NCBI GenBank assembly: GCA_002336855.1
Contig: DDEV01000081.1
Location: 1-37,043, forward strand
Direction: 5' to 3'
DNA: 37,043 nucleotides
Origin: Leucobacter sp. UBA1945
GTDB lineage: Bacteria; Actinomycetota; Actinomycetes; Actinomycetales; Microbacteriaceae
This document shows, one piece after another, positions 1-7,422 of this stretch (position 1 is its first letter; the number at the start of each line of letters is the position of its first letter). The notes under the pieces were generated by a model. The model ran no database searches. It saw only the letters and a program-made list of their open reading frames with translations, and was not told the DNA's origin. A program made the translations under genes and the position numbers.

Positions 1-394
1 CCGCCCGCTCGGCGGCTTCCAGCGCCGTGATGAGCGGCTCGCCGCTCACCCCGTCGGCGCAGCGCTGGGCAGCGAGCCCGGCCGCGAGCACCTCGAGTGA
101 AGCCCGCACGTTGAACAACTCGATCACGTCTTCTCGAGCCATGGGGGCCACCAGCGCGCCACGGCGCGGCAGCGTGCGAAGAAAGCCCTCGGCCTCAAGC
201 CGCGGAAATGCTTCGCGAATGGGAATGCGCGAGACCCCGAGTTCTTCGGCCACCTCGCGCTCGCGCACGCGACTGCCTGGCTTCAGGGTGCCATCGATGA
301 CCCGCTTGCGCACCCACTCGTATACCCGCTCCCCCTGCGAAAGGCCCGACGGGTCGTCGGTCAGCTCGGGCGGATCCACTTTTCTCGTCAGCAT
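1..394 (-). CDS. GntR-family (FadR/FCD-type) transcriptional regulator, 3' end outside window
   Basis: The first 131 codons of a minus-strand gene are visible, starting at ATG 394-392 behind a GGAG-like ribosome binding site; the rest lies left of the window. The N-terminus is a GntR winged helix: residues about 21-80 contain ERVYEWVRKRVIDGTLKPG, then REREVAEELGVSRIPIREAF and LEAEGFLRTLPRRGALV. The next stretch (AREDVIELFNVRASLEVLAAGLAA) begins an FCD ligand-binding domain, placing it in the FadR/VanR subfamily. It is transcribed divergently from the amine permease operon starting at 635, and two copies of a TTGGTATWCAA motif lie between them, so it probably represses that operon in response to a substrate. 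Family assignment is secure; the ligand is inferred only from context. Confidence 0.88.
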   Translation of the reverse strand, partial: MLTRKVDPPELTDDPSGLSQGERVYEWVRKRVIDGTLKPGSRVREREVAEELGVSRIPIREAFPRLEAEGFLRTLPRRGALVAPMAREDVIELFNVRASLEVLAAGLAAQRCADGVSGEPLITALEAAERA

Positions 395-483
395 CTTCGA
401 GTCTCCGTTTCGGGTGCGGCGGGCGCCGAGTGCGGCGCGAACGGGCCCCTCGGGTCGGCGTGAGTTTCACACCGAATCATGTT

Positions 484-494
484 TTGGTATTCAA
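484..494. promoter_or_regulatory. Candidate GntR operator, copy 1 (TTGGTATTCAA)
   Basis: An 11-bp motif in the 240-bp divergent region between the GntR gene and the permease. It recurs at 570-580 with one base changed, exactly 86 bp away. The spacing and position on the regulator side suggest a second, auto-regulatory site. Assignment to GntR is inference. Confidence 0.4.
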
Positions 495-569
495 AATAGC
501 GCACTCTCGCATCCCAGCCGGTACGGATCCCGCGATTTTTCAATACATTCTTACGCTCGACTCTATTTT

Positions 570-580
570 TTGGTATACAA
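570..580. promoter_or_regulatory. Candidate GntR operator, copy 2 (TTGGTATACAA), overlapping a possible -10 box
   Basis: This copy contains the palindromic core GTATAC, typical of many FadR/VanR-type GntR sites. It overlaps TACAAT (575-580), which with TTACGC at 551-556 (18-bp spacer) could be the -10/-35 of the permease operon. A repressor bound here would block the promoter. Confidence 0.42.
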
Positions 581-634
581 TCTTGCGAGTCGCCTCGCTA
601 CAGAGGTCATCACTCAGAGCAAAGGAGTCTGCGC

Positions 635-2032
635 ATGACCGCGACCACCACACAGACCGCGGCAGACGCGCCCCGGCCGCGCACCCTCAAGCGCGAACTC
701 GGCCTGCCCGCCCTCATCGCCTACGGGCTCACCTCGATGGGTGTACTCTCGGTCGTCTCGGTCTACGGACCGGCCACCGAGATCAGCGACGGCCATCTGC
801 CTGCGGCCTACGTTGCCGCGATCGTGATCATGCTGTTCACGGCGCACAGCTACGGGCGCATGGCCGCGCACGTGCCCATCACTGGCGGCGCTTACGCCTA
901 CGTCACCCGCGGGTTCGGGTCAGTAACGGGCTTTCTGACCGGATGGGTCATGCTGCTCGACTACCTCTTCTTGCCGATGGTCAACTTCTTGCTCTTCGGG
1001 CTCTACTTCAACAGCCTCTTCACCTCGGTGCCGTCCTGGCTCGGCACACTCATCTGCCTCGTCATCGTCGCAGCCCTCAGCATCATCGGCGTGAACTGGA
1101 TCAAGCGAATGAACTCCGTGATCATCGTCGCCTCAGTGCTGGTGATCCTCGCGTTCCTGGTGCTCGCCGTGCTGAACGCCCCCGATCTGAGCCTCGAAGC
1201 GCTCGCAACTCCGCTCTCGATCGGAGACGCGGGCATCGCTCCGATCCTCTCGGCAGCAGCAATCGTCGCGTTCGCGTTTCTCGGGTTTGACGGCGTCTCA
1301 ACCCTCGCCGAAGAGACCAAGGATCCCCGGCGCAAGGTGCCGAAGGGCATCGTGCTTGCCACGCTCTTCGCCGGCCTCGGTTACCTCGCGTTCTCGATCG
1401 CGGGCAGCCTCATCATGCCCGACTGGACGAAGATCGAGAACCTCGACGCGGCCGGCACCGAACTCATGCAGCAGGCCGGCGGTGACACGCTCATGGTGAT
1501 CTTCGTGATCGTCAACGTGCTCGGCATCGTGCTCTGCGGCGCCGCAGCCCAGATGAGCGTCAGCCGCGTCATCTTCGCCATGGGCCGCGATGGCATCCTG
1601 CCTCCAGTGCTTGCGCGCCTGCACCGCCGGTTCCGCACCCCCTATGTCGCCGCGATCGTCGTCTCGGTAATCGCGCTCGTCGCCCTGTTCATCACGCTTG
1701 ACCAGGCCGTGTACATGATCAACTTCGGCGCGCTCGCGGCGTTCGCGATGGTCAACCTCGCCAGCATTAAGGTGCTCTTCTTCGACCTGAAGTTGCGTTC
1801 GGGCTGGGGCGTGCTTCGCCATCTCATCATGCCCGTCATCGGCTTCGTCTCGATCGCCTGGCTGTGGACCTCGCTCGCGGCATTCACGTACGTGCTCGGC
1901 CTCAGCTGGCTCGCCGTCGGCGTGATCGTCTATCTCGTGCGACGCGGGCGCCACGGCGGCCCTCTCGCTCTCAAGATCGACGGCGCTGAGACCGAAACGA
2001 TGCCGACTCTTCAGTACGAAGACGAGAAGTAG
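635..2032 (+). CDS. APC-superfamily amine/amino acid permease, PuuP-like
   Basis: A 465-residue membrane protein with about 12 hydrophobic segments, starting at ATG 635 behind AAAGGAG. The N-terminus (LKRELGLPALIAYGLTSMG) begins the first broken helix of the APC fold. The stretch LLDYLFLPMVNFLL (about residue 108) followed by VPSWLG closely resembles the putrescine importer PuuP and its relatives, and ETKDPRRKVPKGI is the conserved APC loop after TM6. It should import a cationic or aromatic amine or an amino acid by proton symport. It heads a plus-strand operon with the amidohydrolase (8-bp gap), the MFS gene and the GabT-like aminotransferase, which fits import of an amino-group substrate feeding deamination and transamination. 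Substrate specificity cannot be read from sequence. Confidence 0.85.
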   Translation: MTATTTQTAADAPRPRTLKRELGLPALIAYGLTSMGVLSVVSVYGPATEISDGHLPAAYVAAIVIMLFTAHSYGRMAAHVPITGGAYAYVTRGFGSVTGFLTGWVMLLDYLFLPMVNFLLFGLYFNSLFTSVPSWLGTLICLVIVAALSIIGVNWIKRMNSVIIVASVLVILAFLVLAVLNAPDLSLEALATPLSIGDAGIAPILSAAAIVAFAFLGFDGVSTLAEETKDPRRKVPKGIVLATLFAGLGYLAFSIAGSLIMPDWTKIENLDAAGTELMQQAGGDTLMVIFVIVNVLGIVLCGAAAQMSVSRVIFAMGRDGILPPVLARLHRRFRTPYVAAIVVSVIALVALFITLDQAVYMINFGALAAFAMVNLASIKVLFFDLKLRSGWGVLRHLIMPVIGFVSIAWLWTSLAAFTYVLGLSWLAVGVIVYLVRRGRHGGPLALKIDGAETETMPTLQYEDEK

Positions 2033-2040
2033 GCCCCGCG

Positions 2041-3099
2041 ATGACCAATGCGCCGGTGCCGCACACGCTCAGCACCCCTGCCCTCGTCGACGGCCACATT
2101 CACCCCGATAAGACCGCGTGGGGCGTGCCGTGGGTGTCGCGTCGACCGGCACACACCCTGCCCGAGTTGATCGCGAACGACCGCGCGTTGCAGGCTTCGT
2201 ACGAGACTTCGGTCGAGGATCGCGCCTACGCGCTGCTCTCGAACGCGCTTCGGCACGGCACGCTCGCAATGCGCGCCCATGTCGATGTGTCAGCCCATCT
2301 CGGCACAGCAAACGTCGAGGGGGTTCGGGCTGCTGCAGAACGGCTGCCCGAACTCACCGTGCAGATCGTCGCGTTTCCGCAGTTCGGCCTGCTCACCAAC
2401 CCGGGCACGCTCGAAGCGATGGAGGCGTCGCTCACGAGCGGAGCAGACCTCGTCGGCGGCATTGACCCGGGTGGCATCGAGGGCGACCTGCACAGACACC
2501 TCGACGCGATCTTCGGTCTCGCCGACCGAGCATCGCGCGACCTCGACATTCACCTGCACGACGGTGGCGAAGACGGCCTCGCTCAGATCAGGGAGATCGC
2601 CAGGCGAACGATCGCTTCGGGCAGGCAGGGGCGCGTGACTATCGGCCACGCGTTCGCGCTCTGCGACGCCACACTGCCGAGCCTCGGCAGCACGCTCGAT
2701 CTTCTTGCCGAGGCAGGAATCTGGATCGCCACCTGCGCGCTCGGCGCAGATCCGGTTCCCGACCCAGATCTCTTCGAACGCCACGGCGTGCGCCTCGTCG
2801 CGGGATCGGATGGCGTGCGCGATGCCTGGAGCCCGTTCGGCAACGGCAACATGCTCGACCGCGCGCACCTGCTCGCCTACCGCACAGGCGCGATCACCGA
2901 CGCCGAGCTCGAACGCGCGTTTCGCTTCGCCTCGACCGCGGGCGGCGAAATGCTCGGGCTGCCCGAACTCGCCACTTGGAGTGAGCAGAGTGGCACCCGC
3001 CTCGAGTTCGCGGCAAGCAGCATCGCAGAGCTCGTGGTCGAACGACCAGCCCCGCTCAGGGTAGTTCGCGACGGGCGAGAGATCAGCCCAGCTCTGTGA
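2041..3099 (+). CDS. Cytosine-deaminase-like amidohydrolase
   Basis: A 352-residue metal-dependent hydrolase of the amidohydrolase superfamily, closest in pattern to CodA and AtzC-type deaminases. Visible metal and catalytic positions are H19 and H21 (GHIHPDK), H171 (DIHLHD), H203 (IGHAF) and D257 (GSDGVRDAWSPFGNGNM, matching the GHDDVFDPWYPLG stretch of CodA). Two points differ from CodA: the protein starts almost at the first metal motif, so the usual N-terminal beta-sandwich half is missing (352 versus about 427 residues), and the CodA HCDE motif reads HLHD here, placing Asp at the catalytic Glu position. The substrate is therefore probably not cytosine. The gene lies 8 bp behind the permease and overlaps the MFS gene by 4 bp (GTGA), so its substrate may be what those transporters bring in. 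Confidence 0.82.
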   Translation: MTNAPVPHTLSTPALVDGHIHPDKTAWGVPWVSRRPAHTLPELIANDRALQASYETSVEDRAYALLSNALRHGTLAMRAHVDVSAHLGTANVEGVRAAAERLPELTVQIVAFPQFGLLTNPGTLEAMEASLTSGADLVGGIDPGGIEGDLHRHLDAIFGLADRASRDLDIHLHDGGEDGLAQIREIARRTIASGRQGRVTIGHAFALCDATLPSLGSTLDLLAEAGIWIATCALGADPVPDPDLFERHGVRLVAGSDGVRDAWSPFGNGNMLDRAHLLAYRTGAITDAELERAFRFASTAGGEMLGLPELATWSEQSGTRLEFAASSIAELVVERPAPLRVVRDGREISPAL

Positions 3100-4340
3100 G
3101 CAACAGGGTTCGTTCAAGGGCGGTGGGGGTGCGCTCAGCCGTGCACGCCCGCCAGGGCATCGCAGCTGGGGTGCTGATTGTCGCGGTCGGGCTGAGCGTG
3201 CGGTTTCCGATCACGAGTGTGTCACCGCTGCTCGAAGACATCGCTGCAAGCTATCACCTCACCCCGGGCGGCATCTCGGCGCTCAGCGCGATCCCCGTGC
3301 TGCTGTTCGGCCTCGCATCGCCTCTCGCTCCCCTCCTCGTAAGGTGGCTCGGCCTTTCACGCACCATTTCGGCGCTGCTCGCGGCACTCGCTCTGGCGAC
3401 CCTGCTGCGCCCGCTTGGCCCCGGCCCGCTCTTCACCGGAACAGTGATCGTGGGCGGGGCGATCGCACTGCTCGGCATTCTGGCGCCGCAGATTATTCGC
3501 CAGAATCTTGCGACGCGAGCGGGCTTCTGGACGGGCATGTACACCACCTCGTTCGGCTGCAGCGCGGCTCTCGGCGCCGCGCTGACGGTGCCCCTGTTTC
3601 ACGCTCTCGATGAGCGCACAGCGCTTGCGCTCGGCGTCTGGGCGGTGCCATTGCTCGTCGCTGTCGGCCTGGCGCTCAGCCTGGGCGGTCGTCTCAAGGA
3701 TCGGTCGACAGCAACGTCCCGTTCCACGGCAAGCGCACCCAAGAGGCCCTCCTCCGCGCAGCCGCTCTTTCACTCACGCGGGCTGTGGCCCGTGACCGGG
3801 TTCTTCGCATGTCAGGCCCTTATCTATTTCTCGCTCACCGCGTGGTTGCCGACAATCGCGATCAGCCGCGGTACCGAACCTGCTTCGGCGGGGCTGCTCC
3901 TTGCGTTAATGAGCGTCGCCGGTCTGCCCGCCTCGCTGCTCGCCCCGAGTCTCGCCGCGCGTGAGCGACTGAGGGTGCCGCTACTCATCACAACCGCACT
4001 GCTCGCGTTCGCAGGCGTACTCGCGCTTGCATTCGCCCCGGTCGCGCTATTGCCCCTCGCCGTCGCCTTCACCGGCATCGCGTCGAGCGGGGCGTTCGGG
4101 CTGTCGATCGCGCTCATCGTGTTCACCACGCCGAGCATCGAGCAAACCGCAGCATACTCCGCGGTGAGCCAGGGCATCGGCTACGCGATCGCGGCGAGCG
4201 GCCTGGGCGCACGTGCTCGTAGCGCTCTCGTGCGTCGCGCTTGCCGAGCTGGGTTTCGGCGTCGCGAGTGCGCGCGCCGCGCGCGCTCGGGAGCGTACCT
4301 CAGCCACGTCAGTCACGCGGTAGGGCCGGGCAGGCCGTAG
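3096..4340 (+). pseudogene. CynX-type MFS transporter with frameshifted C-terminus
   Basis: The open frame (414 codons, GTG start overlapping the previous stop) encodes an MFS carrier of the CynX/NimT type: AGVLIVAVGLSVRFPITSVSP in TM1, then about eleven hydrophobic segments. After GYAIAASG (about codon 369) the frame becomes implausible, Arg-rich and non-hydrophobic (ALVRRACRAGFRRRECARR). From 4204 the next frame reads WAHVLVALSCVALAELGFGV, a normal final transmembrane helix, and ends in a natural tail at TAG 4321-4323. The segment family members carry between these points (typically a Gly-Pro-rich turn and a His-Asp-x-Thr-like loop) is also absent. I infer a deletion of 3n-1 bases near 4203. 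The product would lose its last helix; a sequencing or assembly error is the alternative. The last bases overlap the region just before gabT. Confidence 0.68.
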
Positions 4341-4349
4341 GCTTGGCAC

Positions 4350-5711
4350 ATGAGCACCGATAGCCGTACAGAGACGTCAACCATCACCGCAGCCGAGATC
4401 AGCCAGCAGCCGCTGCTGCGCACCGAGATTCCCGGCCCCCGCAGCCGCGAGCTGCACGCGAGGCGTCAGGCCGTCATTCCGCCGGGCGTGCACAGCGTGG
4501 TTCCCGTCTACATCGAGCGCGCACACGGCTCCATCCTCGTCGATGTCGATGGAAACCAGATCGTCGACGTGTGCGGCGGCATCGGCGTGACCACCATCGG
4601 GCACACCGATGAGGCCGTCGTCGCCGCCGCCCGCGCGCAGCTCGAGAAGGTCACGCACACCCTGTTCACGATGACCCCCTACGAGCCCTACGTCGAGGTC
4701 GCCGAGCACCTCGCGAAGCACTTTCCCGGCGAGGGCCCTGCGAAGACCCTGCTCATGAACTCGGGCGCCGAGGCCGTCGAGAACGGTGTGAAGATCGCGC
4801 GCAAGCACACCGGCCGCCCGGGCGTCGCCGTGCTCGAGCACGCCTACCACGGACGCACGATGCTCACGAGCAGCATGAACTTCAAGGGCGCGCCCTACGC
4901 AGCCGGCTACGGCCCGCGCGCCGGCGACATCTACAAGGCGCCGAACTCGTACCCGCTGCGCGACGGGCTCACCGGCGCAGAGGCCGCGGCCCGCACCATC
5001 GCCTACCTCGAGAAGACCGCGGGCGCAGAAGATCTCGCCTGCCTCGTCGTCGAGCCGGTGCAGGGCGAGGGCGGCTTCATCGTGCCGGCCGAGGGATACC
5101 TGCCCGCGCTCGCCGAGTGGTGCCGAGTCAACGGCATCGTCTTCATCTCTGACGAGGTGCAGGCGGGCATCGCGCGCACCGGCACCATGTTCGCAATCGA
5201 GCAGTTCGGGGTGAAGCCTGATATCGTGCTGACCGCGAAGGGCATCGCTGGCGGTCTGCCGCTCGCGGGCATCACCGGCCGCGCCGAGATCATGGACAAG
5301 TCGCAGCCCGGCGGCCTCGGCGGCACCTTCGGCGGCAACCCTGTCTCGTGCGCCGCAGCAGTCGCCGTGTTCGAGCAGATCGAGCGCGACGGGCTGCTCG
5401 CGCGCGCAAAGCACATCGAGAGCGTCTTCCTGCCCGCACTGCGGGGGCTCGCAGCCAAGCACCCGAGCATCGCAGACGTGCGCGGCATGGGCGCAATGCT
5501 CGCGATCGAGTTCACCAAGCCGGGCACGCTCGAGCACGACGCCGCGCTCACGCAGCGCGTCATCGATCGCGCCGCTCAGCAGGGCGTGCTGCTGCTCAGC
5601 ACCGGCGTCTACGGCAACGCGATCCGCTTCTTGCCTTCGCTGCAGTTCACCGACGAGCTCATCGAGCTGGTCGTGCGTGTGCTCGACGAGGCGCTGAGCG
5701 CCGAGGCGTAG
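4350..5711 (+). CDS. gabT: 4-aminobutyrate aminotransferase-like class III aminotransferase
   Basis: A 453-residue PLP enzyme of the class III (omega-amino acid) aminotransferases, of normal length for actinobacterial GabT. Landmarks: NSGAEAVENGVKIARKHTGR (about 137-156) binds the PLP phosphate, AYHGRT follows, ISDEVQAGIARTG holds D268 that contacts the pyridine nitrogen, and K297 in LTAKGIAGGLPLAG is the Schiff-base lysine; GGTFGGNPVSCAAA follows. The expected reaction is GABA plus 2-oxoglutarate to succinic semialdehyde plus glutamate, although related enzymes take 5-aminovalerate or other terminal amines. Start ATG 4350 has only a weak ribosome binding site. It closes the permease operon and ends at a strong bidirectional hairpin. 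Its product is also the end product of the hpa pathway 20 kb away; no dedicated succinic semialdehyde dehydrogenase is recognisable here. Confidence 0.87.
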   Translation: MSTDSRTETSTITAAEISQQPLLRTEIPGPRSRELHARRQAVIPPGVHSVVPVYIERAHGSILVDVDGNQIVDVCGGIGVTTIGHTDEAVVAAARAQLEKVTHTLFTMTPYEPYVEVAEHLAKHFPGEGPAKTLLMNSGAEAVENGVKIARKHTGRPGVAVLEHAYHGRTMLTSSMNFKGAPYAAGYGPRAGDIYKAPNSYPLRDGLTGAEAAARTIAYLEKTAGAEDLACLVVEPVQGEGGFIVPAEGYLPALAEWCRVNGIVFISDEVQAGIARTGTMFAIEQFGVKPDIVLTAKGIAGGLPLAGITGRAEIMDKSQPGGLGGTFGGNPVSCAAAVAVFEQIERDGLLARAKHIESVFLPALRGLAAKHPSIADVRGMGAMLAIEFTKPGTLEHDAALTQRVIDRAAQQGVLLLSTGVYGNAIRFLPSLQFTDELIELVVRVLDEALSAEA

Positions 5712-5773
5712 CAAGCACCGGCGGCTGGCCGGCAGCATAGTTGACGCAGCGGCGACGAACGAGCCGAGACTCA

Positions 5774-5826
5774 GACAGCGGTGCCCGATCCTCTTCGAAC
5801 GTCGAAAGGGATCGGGCACCGCTGTC
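5774..5826. terminator. Bidirectional terminator, 18-bp perfect stem
   Basis: GACAGCGGTGCCCGATCC (5774-5791) pairs perfectly with 5809-5826. The 17-nt loop has its own short TTCGA/TCGAA stem. It lies between the convergent gabT (+) and permease (-) stops. There is no real U-tract, as is usual for actinobacterial terminators. Confidence 0.85.
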
Positions 5827-5848
5827 TTGTCATGTGAGAAGCTATGAG

Positions 5849-7351
5849 CTACTTCTCGTTGGGGTTGTCTTTCACCGGGTCATCGAGCGGCGCGATCGAG
5901 CTGACGACATCCATCGACTCGGTCATCGCGGCGGCGTTGATGCGGCCACGAACACCGAACCAGCCGATCACGAGAAACACGCCGATAATCGCGGTCAGCA
6001 CAAGGGTGAGCCTGCCGATCTCGCCGTCAAAGCCGATGAGCACGACGACGAGCAGCAAGAAGCCAAGTGTGAACGCATTCAAGAACGGCGCAAACGGCAG
6101 CTTGAACTCCGGCCTCGTCACCTCTCCCCTGCGCGACTTTCGCACGAATGCCCAGTGGCTCAGCATGATCGACGACCACGCGGCAACGGTTCCGATACCC
6201 GAAATGTTGAGCATCAGCGCAAAGGCGTCTTCGGGCATGAGCACGTTCAGAATGACGCCGGGAATGCCGACGATCGAGGTGATCAGAATGCCACCGTACG
6301 GAATGCCCGACTTGTTCATGCGCTTCGCGAAGCGAGGAGCCGTGCCCGCCATCGCGAGCGAGCGCAGGGTTCGGCCGGTCGCATAGAGGCCGGCATTGAG
6401 GCTCGACAGCGCCGCGGTCATCACAACGATGTTCATCACGTCAGCGCCACCCGGAATGCCCAGGTTGTTGAGCACCGTCACGAACGGGCTCTCTTTGCCC
6501 GAGTACGACGTCCACGGCATGAGCAGCGTCAGCAGCAGCACCGAGCCTACGTAGAAGAGCAGAATGCGCCAGACGACCGAGTTCACTGCCTTAGGAATCG
6601 CTTTGTGGGGATCAGCCGATTCGCCCGCCGTGATGCCCACCATCTCGATGCCGGCGAACGCGAAGACGACGCCAAGGGTGATGGCGAAGAGGCTGCCGAT
6701 GCCGTTCGGAATCAGGCCACCGTTCTCGGCAATCAGGCTGAAGCCCGGCACGTTGCCGTCGATCGGGTGCTGCGTCACCACCGCCCAGATGCCGATCACA
6801 CCGAAGAGAATGATTGCGCCGACCTTGATGAACGCGAACCAGAACTCCATCTCGCCGAACAGCTTGACCGAGATGAGGTTCATGGTGAGCACGACCGCGA
6901 GCGCGATCAGTGCGATGAGCCACTGCGGTACCGGCAGGAAGAACGACCAGAAGTGGGTGTATACCGCGACCGCGGTGATATCGGCGACGAGCGTCGCTGC
7001 CCAGTCGAGAAAGTACAACCAGCCGACGGTGTAGGCGCCCTTCTCTCCGAAGAACTCGCGAGCGTAGCTCACGAACGCGCCCGACGATGGGCGGTAGAGC
7101 GCGAGCTCGCCGAGCGCGCGCACCACGATGAACGCGAAGATGCCGCAAATCGCATAGACGATGGCGAGGCCGGGGCCCGCGATCTCGAAGCGATTGCCAC
7201 TGCCGAGAAACAGCCCCGTACCGATGGCGCCACCGATGGCGATCATCTGGATGTGACGGTTCTGCAGGCCTTTCTTGTAGCCGCCGTCACCGGCATCTTG
7301 CATGTGCGAGGTGCTCGTCTTGACCGCGGCGTCGGATGGTTGTTTCGACAT
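5849..7351 (-). CDS. Amino acid permease of the AAT family, AnsP/CycA-like
   Basis: A 500-residue APC-superfamily importer. The start is ATG 7351 behind AGAAAGGACA. The motif KKGLQNRHIQMIAIGGAIGT (residues about 23-42) is the diagnostic N-terminus of the proton-coupled AAT permeases (AnsP, CycA, AroP, GabP), and RPSSGAFVSYAREFFG with GWLYFLDW follows. ADPHKAIPKAVNSV is the conserved loop after TM6, and a charged C-terminal tail (DDPVKDNPNEK) ends the protein. It sits 71 bp downstream of the Orn/Lys/Arg-type decarboxylase on the same strand, so permease and decarboxylase are probably co-transcribed and act on the same amino acid. The exact substrate (asparagine, a basic amino acid or another) is not determined. 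Confidence 0.85.
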   Translation of the reverse strand: MSKQPSDAAVKTSTSHMQDAGDGGYKKGLQNRHIQMIAIGGAIGTGLFLGSGNRFEIAGPGLAIVYAICGIFAFIVVRALGELALYRPSSGAFVSYAREFFGEKGAYTVGWLYFLDWAATLVADITAVAVYTHFWSFFLPVPQWLIALIALAVVLTMNLISVKLFGEMEFWFAFIKVGAIILFGVIGIWAVVTQHPIDGNVPGFSLIAENGGLIPNGIGSLFAITLGVVFAFAGIEMVGITAGESADPHKAIPKAVNSVVWRILLFYVGSVLLLTLLMPWTSYSGKESPFVTVLNNLGIPGGADVMNIVVMTAALSSLNAGLYATGRTLRSLAMAGTAPRFAKRMNKSGIPYGGILITSIVGIPGVILNVLMPEDAFALMLNISGIGTVAAWSSIMLSHWAFVRKSRRGEVTRPEFKLPFAPFLNAFTLGFLLLVVVLIGFDGEIGRLTLVLTAIIGVFLVIGWFGVRGRINAAAMTESMDVVSSIAPLDDPVKDNPNEK

Positions 7352-7422
7352 CGTTGTCCTTTCTGGAGAGCCCTTGTGGGGCGAATGTTCGTAGTAGTTG
7401 AGATGAATGAAAGTGTTCGGCG

